Origin: Hydrogenophaga sp. PAMC20947
GTDB taxonomy: Bacteria > Pseudomonadota > Gammaproteobacteria > Burkholderiales > Burkholderiaceae_C
Reading direction: 5' to 3'
NCBI RefSeq assembly: GCF_004795855.1
Contig: NZ_CP039252.1
Coordinates: 2,480,001 to 2,544,000, forward strand
Length of the DNA: 64,000 bases
Shown: positions 1 to 9,633 of the stretch, piece after piece
How positions within the stretch are numbered: position 1 is the stretch's first letter
How the letters are laid out: the number at the start of each line of letters is the position of its first letter
Translations under genes and position numbers: made by a program
Notes under the pieces: model-generated
What the model saw: the letters and a program-made list of their open reading frames with translations, nothing else
The model's database searches: none
Told to the model about the DNA's origin: nothing

Positions 1-693
1 GAGATTTTCAGCCACGTGCGACTGGATCCACACGTCGGCGTATTTCGCCGCCAGCTCGCCGGCTCCCCGCAATTGCGCGGGTGAGCTGGTGGGGGCGAAG
101 CGTGGGGTGATCGCATAGCCCAGCCGATCCACGCCATGCCAGCGCTGGATCAACGCTTCGGTATCGATCAGACTTTGCTCGGTCTCGTCGCGCACGCCGT
201 CCGGGCTGTGGCGGTCCTGCAGCACCTTGCCAGTGATGAAGCGCAGCCCGCGCTCGCGCGCCGCCTCAAATGCAGCGGTCACCGATGCGGGGTGGGACGT
301 GGCGAAGGTGAGCGCCGTGGTGACCCCATGGCGCTGCAGCTCATCGAAGAAAAAATCGGCAACGCTGCGGGCGTATGCCGGATCGTAGAAGCGGGCTTCG
401 TGAGGAAAGGTGTAGTTTTCCAGCCAGGGAAGCAGCCCGTCGGCCGGCGCACCAATGACATCGGTCTGCGGGTAATGCACATGCATGTCCACAAAGCCGG
501 GCGCCATGATCCTGCCCCGCCAGTCGGTGGTGGGCACCTCGGCATAGCGGGCCTTCAGCGCGGCATGATCGCCGACATCCACCACCACCTGACGCCCATT
601 TTCATTTTGGTCAACCACCAGCAAGCCGTCGTTGTCAAAGACGGGCTGGCGTTGGGAATCGAAGCGAAGGACGCTGGCACGGTAACAATGCAT
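1..693 (-). CDS. guaD: Guanine deaminase (3' end outside window)
   Basis: This gene begins at an ATG at 693 and stays open to the left edge, giving 231 residues and no stop. The enzyme hydrolyses guanine to xanthine and ammonia in cytosolic purine catabolism. The visible N-terminal two thirds carry the amidohydrolase metal-binding motif PGFVDMHVHYPQ followed by the guanine-deaminase stretch DVIGAPADGLLPWLENYTF, then TTALTFATSHPASV and ITGKVLQDRH. The C-terminal metal ligands lie beyond the edge. It sits 85 bp downstream of a nucleoside-type binding protein on the same strand, which fits a purine salvage unit. Family assignment is firm; only the truncation by the window limits it. Confidence 0.93.
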   Translation of the reverse strand, partial: MHCYRASVLRFDSQRQPVFDNDGLLVVDQNENGRQVVVDVGDHAALKARYAEVPTTDWRGRIMAPGFVDMHVHYPQTDVIGAPADGLLPWLENYTFPHEARFYDPAYARSVADFFFDELQRHGVTTALTFATSHPASVTAAFEAARERGLRFITGKVLQDRHSPDGVRDETEQSLIDTEALIQRWHGVDRLGYAITPRFAPTSSPAQLRGAGELAAKYADVWIQSHVAENL

Positions 694-778
694 AACCGAT
701 CTACTGTAACGACAACCTGCACGGTCCTCATACGGACCTTTCTATGGGACGTATCGCGATCGTGATAATCCGCACAGT

Positions 779-1876
779 TCAATGCGTCAAACGTCCCACC
801 ACGCCCTCAACCAGCCAGTTCATGCCCCGGATGTCGTCGTCCGACAGGCGGTGCCCCGCAGGAATCCTCACCTGACCCTCGTTGTCACGCACGTCGGCTC
901 GGGCCGAAAACACGGCCCATTCGCCTCGGGCCAGGCTGGCCTGCAGCGCCAACACCTCTTCGCGCACCGTGGCTGGCACCTTGGGGCCAAAGCCGTCGAC
1001 CCGGATCATGCCGGTTTTCACGCCACCCCAGACCTGGCCACTCTTCCACCGCCCATCGAGCACGGCCTTCACGCGCTGGGTATAGTAATCGCCCCAGAGG
1101 TGGGTCACCGCTGCAACCTGTGCATCGGGCGCCACATGGCGCATGTCTGAGTGGTAGGCCACAGCCAGCTTGCCGCGCTCTTGCGCAGCGGCCATCACAG
1201 CGGTTGAGCCAGTGTGAAAAGCCAGCACTTCGGCACCCTGGTTCATCAGTGTCATGGCGGCTTCGCGCTCGCGAGGCGGATTGAACCATTCACCCAAAAA
1301 CACCACGCGCACGCTGGCTTTCGGATTGACCGAGCGCATGCCGAGGGAAAAGGCGTTGATGCCCTGCACCACCTCGGGAATCGGAAAGCCCGCCACAAAG
1401 CCCGCCTGGGTCGCCAGGCGACCCGCCGCTACACCGGCAAGATAACGGCCCTCGTAATAGCGTGCATTGGCGGTCGCCACGTTGGGGGCGGTCTTGTAAC
1501 CCGTGATGGACTCGAACTTCACCTCGGGAAATTCGCGCGCCACTTTGAGCGTGGGTTCCATGTAGCCAAAGCTGGGGGTGAAGATCAAGCGGTTGCCCTG
1601 CCGCGCCAGGTCCCGGATCACGCGCTCGGCATCGGGCCCCTCCGCCACGTTGTCCACAAAGCTGGTCTGCACTTGTTTGCCCAGCGCGGCTTCGACCGCC
1701 AGGCGACCCAGCTCGTGTTGCCGCACCCACCCGGCTTCTGAAAGAGGCGCAACGTACACAAAGGCCACTTTCAGCGGCGCCGCAGGCGACTCCGCACGGG
1801 CCGGCATGGAAAAGGGGATGAAAAAGCTGGCAGCCGCCAAAACGCAGACGCGCCGGGCCACGAGGTTTTTGTACAT
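779..1876 (-). CDS. BMP family ABC transporter substrate-binding protein
   Basis: A 365-residue periplasmic protein with an N-terminal signal peptide (about residues 1-28, ending MPARA). The rest matches the basic membrane protein / PnrA family, which delivers nucleosides or purine-like compounds to an ABC transporter. Visible family features are KVAFVYVAPLSEAGW near the mature N-terminus, IFTPSFGYMEPT, and the ARYYEGRYLAGVAAG segment. No permease or ATPase gene is next to it inside the window. The adjacent guanine deaminase downstream suggests a purine ligand, but that is inference from context. The ATG at 1876 is preceded by GAGGAA at a suitable distance. Confidence 0.85.
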   Translation of the reverse strand: MYKNLVARRVCVLAAASFFIPFSMPARAESPAAPLKVAFVYVAPLSEAGWVRQHELGRLAVEAALGKQVQTSFVDNVAEGPDAERVIRDLARQGNRLIFTPSFGYMEPTLKVAREFPEVKFESITGYKTAPNVATANARYYEGRYLAGVAAGRLATQAGFVAGFPIPEVVQGINAFSLGMRSVNPKASVRVVFLGEWFNPPREREAAMTLMNQGAEVLAFHTGSTAVMAAAQERGKLAVAYHSDMRHVAPDAQVAAVTHLWGDYYTQRVKAVLDGRWKSGQVWGGVKTGMIRVDGFGPKVPATVREEVLALQASLARGEWAVFSARADVRDNEGQVRIPAGHRLSDDDIRGMNWLVEGVVGRLTH

Positions 1877-1903
1877 GGTGTTCCTCTACATGGCTTCCAG
1901 ACA

Positions 1904-1934
1904 GAAAAAAACGAGCCGGGGAAGCACCGGCTCG
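1904..1934 (-). terminator. Intrinsic terminator downstream of apbC
   Basis: On the minus strand an 8-bp stem (CGAGCCGG / CCGGCTCG, 1912-1919 and 1927-1934) with a 7-nt loop is followed directly by a run of seven T. It lies about 100 bp after the apbC stop and before the BMP gene start, so it should separate these two transcription units. Confidence 0.8.
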
Positions 1935-2033
1935 CTGTGTCTCTATTTTACCGCCTCCTTCATCCGCCAGTGCGCTGCGGCGGTAGGGGATCGGGTGGCG
2001 CCGGGCAACACGGTGCCCCAGCCATGCCCCAGC

Positions 2034-3125
2034 TCAGGTGTCTTTGGAAATCTTGATCGACGGAAATTTGCTGGAAAAATCCTTGGCCTGCTTGGCCACT
2101 TTCACCGCCAGCTGGCGGGCCATGGCCTTGTACAGCCCGGCAATCTCACCCTCGGGCTCGGCAACCACGGTGGGGGCACCGCCATCGGCCTGCACGCGGA
2201 TCTGCATGTTCAGCGGCAAGGCCCCCAGATAGTCCATTTCGAACTCGGCCGCCATTTTTTTGCCGCCATCGGCGCCAAAAATGTGTTCGCTGTGGCCGCA
2301 ATTGGGGCAAACGTAAACCGCCATGTTTTCCACAATGCCCAAAATCGGCACGCCGACCTTTTCAAACATTTTGATGCCCTTGCGCGCATCCAGCAGCGCA
2401 ATGTCTTGCGGTGTGGTCACGATCACAGCCCCGGTGAGCGGCACGCGCTGCGACAAAGTCAGCTGGATATCGCCCGTGCCGGGGGGCATGTCGACGATCA
2501 AATAGTCCAGGTCTTTCCAGTTCGTCTGGCGCAGCAGCTGTTCCAGCGCCTGGGTGGCCATGGGGCCTCGCCACACCATGGCGTCGTCCTTGTTCACCAG
2601 GAAACCAATGGAAATCACTTGCACGCCGTGGCTCACCAAGGGTTCCATGGTCTTGCCATCATGGCTCTCGGGGCGCCCCTCCAGCCCCATCATCATGGGT
2701 TGGCTCGGGCCGTAAATGTCGGCGTCCAGAATGCCCACCGTGGCGCCTTCGGCCGCCAGGGCCAGCGCCAGGTTGGCCGCCGTGGTGCTCTTGCCCACGC
2801 CGCCTTTGCCCGAGGCCACGGCAATGATGTTCTTCACGCCTGGCAACAGTTGCACGCCGCGTTGCACGGCGTGGGCCGCCACCTTGAACGTGAGGTTGGC
2901 CGCCACATTCTCGACACCCGGAACCGCTTTCGCAGCAGCCACCAGAGCCGCGCGCAACGGCTCCAGCTGGCTCTTGGCGGGGTAACCGAGCTCTACGTCA
3001 AAGCTCACTTCGCCGTACTGCTCACTCAGGTTTTTCAGGGCTTTGGTGGACACCAGATCCTGCCCCGTGTTCGGATCGATCACGGCCTGCAGGGCGTTCA
3101 ACAAAGCGGTGGAATCTACGGCCAT
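2034..3125 (-). CDS. apbC: Iron-sulfur cluster carrier ATPase ApbC/Mrp
   Basis: A 363-residue cytosolic P-loop ATPase that carries and delivers Fe-S clusters. The first 80 residues form a MIP18-like domain. The deviant Walker A motif ASGKGGVGKSTTAANLA follows at about residue 105, then DADIYGPSQPMMMG, the DMPPGTGD motif, and the cluster-binding pair CPNCG near residue 265. The start chosen is the ATG at 3125, with GGAG 12 bases upstream; a longer open frame begins at 3200 but adds residues unlike the family. The gene is divergent from metG, a common pairing in proteobacteria. Confidence 0.93.
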   Translation of the reverse strand: MAVDSTALLNALQAVIDPNTGQDLVSTKALKNLSEQYGEVSFDVELGYPAKSQLEPLRAALVAAAKAVPGVENVAANLTFKVAAHAVQRGVQLLPGVKNIIAVASGKGGVGKSTTAANLALALAAEGATVGILDADIYGPSQPMMMGLEGRPESHDGKTMEPLVSHGVQVISIGFLVNKDDAMVWRGPMATQALEQLLRQTNWKDLDYLIVDMPPGTGDIQLTLSQRVPLTGAVIVTTPQDIALLDARKGIKMFEKVGVPILGIVENMAVYVCPNCGHSEHIFGADGGKKMAAEFEMDYLGALPLNMQIRVQADGGAPTVVAEPEGEIAGLYKAMARQLAVKVAKQAKDFSSKFPSIKISKDT

Positions 3126-3260
3126 CGGGGGCAATCTCCAGAGAAATAAGGGGGAACAGGCGTTGAAGTCTACCGTCGCGCAGCAGGTCGGCGCATACAC
3201 ACACCATGCCTGAGGGCATCAAAGCCCTAAAATCAAAGGTTCCCCGTCAGAAAGCCATCC

Positions 3261-5318
3261 ATGAGCCAGCCGCGCCGCCTTTTCGTCACCACCGCCCTGC
3301 CCTACGCCAACGGCCACTTCCACATTGGCCACATCATGGAATACATCCAGGCCGACATCTGGGTGCGGTTCCAGCGCATGCAGGGCAATGAAGTGCATTT
3401 CGTCTGCGCCGACGACGCCCACGGCGCGCCCATCATGATCGCTGCCGAAAAGGCCGGCAAAACGCCCCAGCAGTTCGTGGCCGACATTGCGTCCGGTCGC
3501 AAGCCCTACCTCGACGGTTTCCACATCGCCTTCGACAACTGGCACAACACCGACGCGCCCGAGAACCACGAACTCGCGCAAGACGTGTACCGCGCGCTCA
3601 AGGCCAACGATCTGATCGAGACCCGCACCATCGAGCAGTTCTACGATACGGAAAAGGGCATGTTCCTGGCCGACCGTTTCATCAAGGGCGAGTGCCCCAA
3701 GTGCGGTACCAAAGACCAGTACGGCGACAACTGCGAAAACTGTGGCGCCGTTTACGCGCCCACCGATCTGAAGAACCCCTATTCCGCCCTGTCTGGCGCG
3801 GTTCCGGTGCTCAAGAGCTCCGATCATTTCTTCTTCAAGCTCTCCGATCCGCGCTGCATTGAATTCCTGAACCAGTGGACCAACAGCGGCGCCGTGCAAC
3901 CCGAGGTGCTGAACAAGATCACCGAATGGATCGCACCGGGCGAAGACGGCAAGCCCAAAATGGGCGATTGGGACATCAGCCGCGACGCACCCTATTTCGG
4001 TATTGAGATTCCCGATGCCCCGGGCAAGTATTTCTACGTCTGGCTGGACGCGCCCATCGGCTACCTCGCGTCGCTGAAAAACTATTTTGGCAAGATCGGT
4101 GTGGACTACGACGCTTTCATGGCCGACCCGACCACCGAGCAGTACCACTTCATCGGCAAAGACATCATCACCTTCCACACGCTGTTCTGGCCGGCGATGC
4201 TGAAGTTCAGCGGGCGCAAGGTACCCAACGCCGTGTTCGTGCATGGCTTCCTCACCATCAACAACGGCGAGAAGATGAGCAAGAGCCGGGGCACCGGCCT
4301 GAACCCGCTGAAGTACCTGGAGCTCGGCATGAACCCCGAGTGGTTGCGCTACTACCTGGCGGCCAAACTCAGCGGCAAAAACGAAGACGTGGACTTCAAC
4401 CCCGAAGATTTCATGCTGCGCGTCAACAGCGATCTGGTGGGCAAATACATCAACATCGCCTCTCGTGCTGCCGGCTTTATTGCCAAGCGTTTTGACGGCA
4501 AGCTGGGCGCGGCCTCGGCCGATGGCGCTGCCCTGCTGGCTTCGATCCAGAACATCGCAGGACAAGTGACCGATCTGTACGCCGAGCGCGAAACCGGCAA
4601 GGCGCTGCGCGAAATCATGCTGCAAGCGGACAAGGTCAATGCCTACGTGGATCAGAACAAACCCTGGGAGCTCGCCAAACAGGAAGGCCAGGACGCACGC
4701 CTGCAAGACGTGTGCAGCACTTGCATCGAAGCCTTCCGCCTGATCTCGATTTACCTGAAACCGGTGCTGCCTGATCTGGCGGCCAACGTCGAAGCCTTCC
4801 TCAAGGTCCAGCCACTGACGTTCGCCGACGCCGGCAACCTGCTGGGAGCGGGCCACGCCATTGGCGCCTATGCGCACCTGATGCAGCGCGTGGACGTGAA
4901 GCAGCTCGACGCGCTCTTCGAGCCTCCGCCCGCGCCGGTAGCCGAAAAATTGATTCCCGGTGGCGAGGAATTGGCCCCAACGATCTCTATCGACGACTTC
5001 GCCAAGATCGACCTGCGCATCGCCCAGATCGTCAACTGCGAAGCGGTGGAAGGCTCGGTCAAATTGCTGCGCCTGACGCTGGATGTGGGTGAAGGCCAGA
5101 CCCGCAATGTGTTCAGCGGCATCGCCAGCGCCTACAAACCCGAAGAACTGGTGGGCAAGCTGACCGTGATGGTGGCCAACCTCGCCCCGCGCAAGATGAA
5201 ATTCGGCGTGAGCGAAGGCATGGTGCTGGCCGCCGGCCATGCGGACGAAAAAGCCGAACCGGGCATCTACATCCTCAACCCCTGGCCTGGCGCGAAGCCG
5301 GGCATGCGGGTGCGCTGA
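3261..5318 (+). CDS. metG: Methionyl-tRNA synthetase
   Basis: A 685-residue class I aminoacyl-tRNA synthetase that charges tRNA-Met and initiator tRNA in the cytosol. The HIGH-type motif appears as FHIGHIMEY near residue 20. A zinc-binding knuckle (CPKCG...CENCG) sits at about 145-160 and KMSKS at about 340. The last 110 residues form the EMAP-II/Trbp111-like tRNA-binding domain ([15 protein letters not shown] onward), which mediates dimerisation in the long form of the enzyme. Length and domain order are those of the E. coli enzyme. It is divergent from apbC, with 135 bp between the start codons. Confidence 0.97.
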   Translation: MSQPRRLFVTTALPYANGHFHIGHIMEYIQADIWVRFQRMQGNEVHFVCADDAHGAPIMIAAEKAGKTPQQFVADIASGRKPYLDGFHIAFDNWHNTDAPENHELAQDVYRALKANDLIETRTIEQFYDTEKGMFLADRFIKGECPKCGTKDQYGDNCENCGAVYAPTDLKNPYSALSGAVPVLKSSDHFFFKLSDPRCIEFLNQWTNSGAVQPEVLNKITEWIAPGEDGKPKMGDWDISRDAPYFGIEIPDAPGKYFYVWLDAPIGYLASLKNYFGKIGVDYDAFMADPTTEQYHFIGKDIITFHTLFWPAMLKFSGRKVPNAVFVHGFLTINNGEKMSKSRGTGLNPLKYLELGMNPEWLRYYLAAKLSGKNEDVDFNPEDFMLRVNSDLVGKYINIASRAAGFIAKRFDGKLGAASADGAALLASIQNIAGQVTDLYAERETGKALREIMLQADKVNAYVDQNKPWELAKQEGQDARLQDVCSTCIEAFRLISIYLKPVLPDLAANVEAFLKVQPLTFADAGNLLGAGHAIGAYAHLMQRVDVKQLDALFEPPPAPVAEKLIPGGEELAPTISIDDFAKIDLRIAQIVNCEAVEGSVKLLRLTLDVGEGQTRNVFSGIASAYKPEELVGKLTVMVANLAPRKMKFGVSEGMVLAAGHADEKAEPGIYILNPWPGAKPGMRVR

Positions 5319-5349
5319 AGCCACAAGACCAACCGGGAGCCGCTACACC

Positions 5350-6096
5350 GTGTTCGAACCGATCCGTGGCGCCACCAGCCTCAAGCGCACCCCCCAGACC
5401 GATCTGAAACTCGGTGGGGTGCTCGCTTTCGTGGCGGGCGCCACCAATGCGGGCGGGTTTCTCGCGGTCGGTCAGTACACGTCGCACATGACCGGCATCG
5501 TGTCTTCGGTGGCCGACCGGCTGGTGCTGGGCCAGCTGGCCTTGGCGGGTGCCGGTATCAGCGCGTTGCTGGCCTTTTTGTTCGGCGCCATGTGCACCGC
5601 CTGGCTGGTCAACTGGGGCATGCGACGCTCGCTGCACAGCGCCTACGGCCTGCCGCTGATGATTGAAGCGGTGCTGTTGCTGTTGTTTGGCCTGTTCGGT
5701 GCCACCATGAGCCTCATGACCACGGTTTTCCTGCCGCTCACAGTGGTCCTGCTGTGTTTCATCATGGGCTTGCAAAACGCCGTGATCACCAAAATTTCCC
5801 GCGCCGTGATCCGAACCACCCACGTCACCGGCCTGGTGACGGATTTCGGCATCGAACTGGGCAAGCTGTTGTACGTGAACCGGCTGCCCGGTCATCCCGC
5901 GATCCGGGCCAACCGCGAGCGCCTGCGCGTGCACGGACTGCTCATTGGTTGCTTCTTTCTGGGCGGCCTGAGTGGCGCTCTGGGCTTCAAGTACGTGGGC
6001 TATGTCAGCACAGTGCCTTTGGCGGCCCTGCTGTTGCTGCTGGTGATGCGCCCTGCACTGGAAGACTGGCGGAGCCTGCGCGCAGCCCGCACCTGA
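5350..6096 (+). CDS. DUF1275 (YoaK-like) membrane protein
   Basis: A 248-residue integral membrane protein of the DUF1275 family; no biochemical function is established. It shows about six hydrophobic helices. The family signature GATNAGGFLAVGQYTSHMTG is near residue 30, and MGLQNAVITKISRAVIRTTH and VTGLVTDFGIELGK follow. The GTG at 5350 is chosen because it follows GGGAG at good distance and begins just before the conserved region; the frame is also open into metG. It lies 31 bp after metG and could be co-transcribed. Its stop abuts the stop of the convergent lipoprotein gene. Confidence 0.8.
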   Translation: MFEPIRGATSLKRTPQTDLKLGGVLAFVAGATNAGGFLAVGQYTSHMTGIVSSVADRLVLGQLALAGAGISALLAFLFGAMCTAWLVNWGMRRSLHSAYGLPLMIEAVLLLLFGLFGATMSLMTTVFLPLTVVLLCFIMGLQNAVITKISRAVIRTTHVTGLVTDFGIELGKLLYVNRLPGHPAIRANRERLRVHGLLIGCFFLGGLSGALGFKYVGYVSTVPLAALLLLLVMRPALEDWRSLRAART

Positions 6097-6618
6097 TCAG
6101 TTGCGATTCAGCGCCGGATCGCTCACCGAGCCGGTCGACACCACCCTGAAATCGCTGTCAAACACCGCAGTGAAAATGCGCGAATCGCTGTCGTTGGGCC
6201 CGTCGTGGTAACGCCAGTCGTAATGGGTTTCGCGCTTGAGGTCGAAGGTGGTGATTTTCATGGGCTTGCCCAACATGCGGCGAACCGCCTCCATGGGCAT
6301 GCCAGGCACCACATCGGCAAAGTTGCGGGGGGTCAGCACCTGGCGCAATGCGGTCATTTTTCCGTCGGCACCGATGGTGATCTGGTAGTTCTGGTAGCCC
6401 GCCGGCTGCCGGTTGTATTCGTACACCTGGGCCCCATCCTCACCGTCCCAGACTGCTTCGGGCGCGCCAAAACGCTCGCGCACATCGGCCTCGGTCGAAA
6501 CGCCCTCTTCCAGCTCGCTGATGTTTTGCACATCGCAGGCCGTGAGCGTGACCGCCAGCAAAAGCGCGCCCAGCCATGGACCTGAACGACGCATCACAGA
6601 AGGGGAAAGATGGATCAT
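6097..6618 (-). CDS. Outer-membrane lipoprotein with BamE/SmpA-like repeats
   Basis: A predicted 173-residue lipoprotein. A hydrophobic signal ends in the lipobox LTAC (cysteine about 18 residues after the internal Met encoded at 6594). The mature part contains two BamE/OmlA-like segments: EEGVSTEADVRERFGAPEAV with a following VYEYN, then VVPGMPMEAVRRMLGKP. This fold is common in small envelope lipoproteins. Two starts are possible (6618 or 6594) and neither has a clear ribosome-binding site. I give the longer one, but the shorter makes a more typical signal peptide. The precise role is unknown. Confidence 0.7.
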   Translation of the reverse strand: MIHLSPSVMRRSGPWLGALLLAVTLTACDVQNISELEEGVSTEADVRERFGAPEAVWDGEDGAQVYEYNRQPAGYQNYQITIGADGKMTALRQVLTPRNFADVVPGMPMEAVRRMLGKPMKITTFDLKRETHYDWRYHDGPNDSDSRIFTAVFDSDFRVVSTGSVSDPALNRN

Positions 6619-6682
6619 GGTTGGCAGCGCCCTGAAAACAACAACAAATTTCAGTGTAAACCCCACCCAGCGCCGCACCCTG

Positions 6683-6716
6683 CCCCATAGCATTACCCGT
6701 TGCATTACCCGTTGCC
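6683..6716 (+). repeat. Short tandem repeat in a divergent promoter region
   Basis: The sequence GCATTACCCGTT occurs twice in direct tandem just upstream of the SulP gene and in the leader of the divergent lipoprotein gene. It may be a regulatory site or chance; nothing identifies a binding protein. Confidence 0.4.
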
Positions 6717-6727
6717 AAAGGTAACAT

Positions 6728-8419
6728 GTGACCACCATGTTCAAAGCCCCTCCGCTGGCAGCGTTTCGCCCCCGCCTGATGCAAGACCTGCGGGGCTACA
6801 GCGGCGAACGCCTGGCGCGAGACGTGGGCGCAGGCGCCACCGTCGGCATTGTGGCCCTTCCATTGGCCATGGCCTTTGCCATCGCCAGTGGACTCAAGCC
6901 CGAAGCAGGCCTCTGGACGGCCATCATCGCGGGGTTCGTGATCTCGGCCCTGGGCGGAACATCCGTCCAGATCGGTGGCCCGGCGGGCGCCTTCATCGTG
7001 ATCGTCTACGGCATCGTCGAGCGCTACGGCGTGGCCAATCTGCTGATCGCCACCACCAGCGCGGGCGTGTTGCTCTTCCTGCTGGGACTCTTCCGCCTGG
7101 GCACCCTGGTGCGCTATGTGCCGGTCAGTGTGGTGATTGGCTTCACCAACGGCATAGCCGTGCTGATCGGCCTTTCGCAGCTCAGAGACCTCATGGGGCT
7201 GGACATCACCAAGATGCCTGCGGATTTTTTCGGCCAGCTCCATGCCCTGGCCCTGCACCTGGGCAGCATCAATCTGCACGCGCTGGGGCTGGGCGTGCTG
7301 TGCGTCGTGGGGCTGTTCATCTGGCCACGGCTGTGGGCCGTGGACTCCCAGTTTCGACGCCAGCTGGACCAGATCGATACGGTGAGCGCGCTGCGCGCCA
7401 CCTCCCGCTTGCCGGCGCCGGTGGTGGCCTTGGTGAGTTTGTCCCTGCTTTCGTGGGCCATGGAGTTCCCGGTTGAAACCATTGGCACCCGCTTTGGCGG
7501 CATTCCCCAGACCGTGCCTGCTTTCGCCTTGCCAGATTTCTCATGGGAGACGGTCCGGTTGCTGGTCACGCCCACGTTGACCATCGCGCTGCTGGGCGCA
7601 ATCGAATCGTTGTTGTGCGCACGCGTGGCCGATCAGCTCAGCGAGACCCCCAAGCACGACCCCAACCAGGAGCTCATGGCCCAAGGCATTGCCAACGCCA
7701 TCGTGCCTTTTTTTGGCGGCATGCCCGCCACCGGCACCATCGCCCGCACCGTGACCAACATCCGCGCGGGCGCAACATCCCCCGTGGCGGGCATCGTCCA
7801 CGCCGCCACACTGGCGGCCGTGGTCCTGCTCGCTGCGCCTCTGGCCCAGCACATCCCGCTCGCCGTGCTGGCGGGTGTGCTGCTGTTTGTGGCCTGGAAC
7901 ATGGGCGAGTGGCGCGAATTCGGGCGCCTGAAACACTTCACCAACCACTACCGGCTGATGCTGGTGTCCACTTTCCTGGCCACGGTGATTTTTGATCTCA
8001 CCGTGGCGGTGGAGCTCGGGCTGGTGATGGCCTGCGTGCTGTTTGTGAGGCGCCAGAGTGAGGTTTTCCGGGCCGACCCACAGGCGGCTCCAGCGGCCGG
8101 AACCCTGCGCTACGCCCTGTATGGGTCTTTGTTTTTCGGAGCCACCGCCAAAATCGACCCCATCGTGGCCGCTGTCGAGAGCAGCGCTGCGCCGGTACAC
8201 GTTGAGCTGGAGGCCTCCCGACTGGTCTCACTCGACACCACCGGTCTCGACGCGCTGGAGCAGTTGCACAAAGCCATTCACAAACGCGGCGGGCAGCTCA
8301 CCATGAGCGGCCTCAACCCCCAGCCACGCTCACTCATCGAGCGATCCGGCTTTGCCATGCGCCTGCAAGGCTGGGAGGCCGCCGAAGCCAGTCAGGCGCC
8401 CGAGGCCGAGGCCCGGTAA
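6728..8419 (+). CDS. SulP family anion transporter with STAS domain
   Basis: A 563-residue inner-membrane transporter of the SulP (SLC26) family, whose members move sulfate, bicarbonate or dicarboxylates with protons or sodium. About ten to twelve hydrophobic helices span residues 30-440 and include the signature region SVQIGGPAGAFIVIVYGIV. A cytosolic STAS domain occupies the last 110 residues (SLDTTGLDALEQLHKAI). The GTG at 6728 follows AAGG by six bases; an ATG three codons later (6737) is an alternative. The substrate cannot be read from the sequence. Carbonic anhydrase or sulfate assimilation genes are not nearby. Confidence 0.85.
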   Translation: MTTMFKAPPLAAFRPRLMQDLRGYSGERLARDVGAGATVGIVALPLAMAFAIASGLKPEAGLWTAIIAGFVISALGGTSVQIGGPAGAFIVIVYGIVERYGVANLLIATTSAGVLLFLLGLFRLGTLVRYVPVSVVIGFTNGIAVLIGLSQLRDLMGLDITKMPADFFGQLHALALHLGSINLHALGLGVLCVVGLFIWPRLWAVDSQFRRQLDQIDTVSALRATSRLPAPVVALVSLSLLSWAMEFPVETIGTRFGGIPQTVPAFALPDFSWETVRLLVTPTLTIALLGAIESLLCARVADQLSETPKHDPNQELMAQGIANAIVPFFGGMPATGTIARTVTNIRAGATSPVAGIVHAATLAAVVLLAAPLAQHIPLAVLAGVLLFVAWNMGEWREFGRLKHFTNHYRLMLVSTFLATVIFDLTVAVELGLVMACVLFVRRQSEVFRADPQAAPAAGTLRYALYGSLFFGATAKIDPIVAAVESSAAPVHVELEASRLVSLDTTGLDALEQLHKAIHKRGGQLTMSGLNPQPRSLIERSGFAMRLQGWEAAEASQAPEAEAR

Positions 8420-8461
8420 AATCGCCCTTTTGCCCATCTAGGCGCCCTGGCGCTGACCACC

Positions 8462-8674
8462 ATGTCCATCTTCGCCCGCCCCCACTACACCTCCGACGCG
8501 ACGCAGTTCCTCGACCAGCTCAAGACCGCCAAGCCTCAGATGGAGCAGGAGCAGCGCCTGGGGCGCTCGCTGCTGTGGGACAAACAGATCGACCGCGACT
8601 TCCAGACCCAGGCCGAAGCAGGCCAGATCGCCCAGCAGCCTTACGTCTACCAGGCCGGCTCGGACCACACCTGA
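8462..8674 (+). CDS. DUF3460 small protein
   Basis: A 70-residue protein matching the betaproteobacterial DUF3460 family, with features such as FLDQLKTAKPQMEQEQRLGR, SLLWDK and QQPYVYQ. It has no signal peptide or membrane segment and its function is unknown. It lies 36 bp upstream of scpA on the same strand, an arrangement seen widely in Burkholderiales, which suggests co-transcription with the condensin gene. Confidence 0.85.
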   Translation: MSIFARPHYTSDATQFLDQLKTAKPQMEQEQRLGRSLLWDKQIDRDFQTQAEAGQIAQQPYVYQAGSDHT

Positions 8675-8710
8675 TCCCCCACACCGAGCCCGCCGCAGGA
8701 TCGCCGCGCC

Positions 8711-9565
8711 ATGACGACGAGTGACCCCACCGAGCTCGACGCGCCTCCCGAAGGGCTGGAGGCGGTGCTGCCCGCGGTCGTCGACCAGGTCGCTCTGGCC
8801 CGACTCTATGGTGAACCCCTGTTCGCCATGCCCAGGGACTTGTACATCCCGCCCGATGCGCTCCAGGTGTTTCTCGAGGCCTTTGAGGGCCCGCTGGACT
8901 TGCTGCTCTACCTGATCCGCAAGCAAAACTTCAACATCCTCGACATCCCCATGGCTGCGGTGACGCGGCAATACCTGAGCTATGTGGACGAGATCCGGGC
9001 CACCAACCTGGAGCTGGCGGCGGAATACCTGCTGATGGCGGCCATGCTGATCGAGATCAAGTCGCGCATGCTGCTGCCACCCAAGAAGGTGGCCGAAGGG
9101 GAAGAAGCCGAAGATCCCCGCGCTGAGCTGGTGCGCCGCTTGCTGGAATACGAACAGATGAAGCTTGCCGCCCACCGGTTGGCCGAGCTGCCGCAATACG
9201 GCAGAGACTTCCTGCGGGCCCAGGTTCATGTGGAGCAATCGCTGGCACCCCGCTTCCCCGATGTGCACCCGATCGATCTGCAAAGCGCCTGGCGCGACAT
9301 CCTCAAACGCGCCAAGCTCGTTCAACACCACAAAATCAGCCGCGAGGAGCTCTCGGTGCGCGAGCACATGAGCATCGTGCTGCGGCACCTGCAGGGCAAG
9401 CGCTTCGTCGAGTTTGCCGATTTGTTCGATCCCACCCGTGGCTCACAGGTCTTGGTCGTCACCTTCATCGCCACGCTTGAACTGGCCAAGGAAACCCTGA
9501 TCGAACTTACCCAAGCCGAGGCGTTTGCGCCCATCTACGTGCGCCTGGCTTACACCCCCAACTGA
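8711..9565 (+). CDS. scpA: Segregation and condensation protein A
   Basis: A 284-residue kleisin subunit of the SMC-ScpAB chromosome condensation complex. The N-terminal SMC-binding part has [19 protein letters not shown] and [14 protein letters not shown] at about residues 58-90. A linker ([20 protein letters not shown]) follows and the C-terminal winged helix ends the protein. scpB is not adjacent in this window. The ATG at 8711 gives a 50-residue extension before the conserved FEGPLDLLL, which is common in betaproteobacteria. Confidence 0.92.
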   Translation: MTTSDPTELDAPPEGLEAVLPAVVDQVALARLYGEPLFAMPRDLYIPPDALQVFLEAFEGPLDLLLYLIRKQNFNILDIPMAAVTRQYLSYVDEIRATNLELAAEYLLMAAMLIEIKSRMLLPPKKVAEGEEAEDPRAELVRRLLEYEQMKLAAHRLAELPQYGRDFLRAQVHVEQSLAPRFPDVHPIDLQSAWRDILKRAKLVQHHKISREELSVREHMSIVLRHLQGKRFVEFADLFDPTRGSQVLVVTFIATLELAKETLIELTQAEAFAPIYVRLAYTPN

Positions 9566-9633
9566 TCGTTGCATTCGCTGTCCCCTGCCGGCTTGCAACG
9601 ATCTCCCCACCCATTCCCTCCAGTTTGTCTGCC

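Noticed and set aside
3219..5324. A 701-codon frame antisense to metG
   Set aside because: metG is certain on the other strand; the mirror frame shows no motif or start signal.
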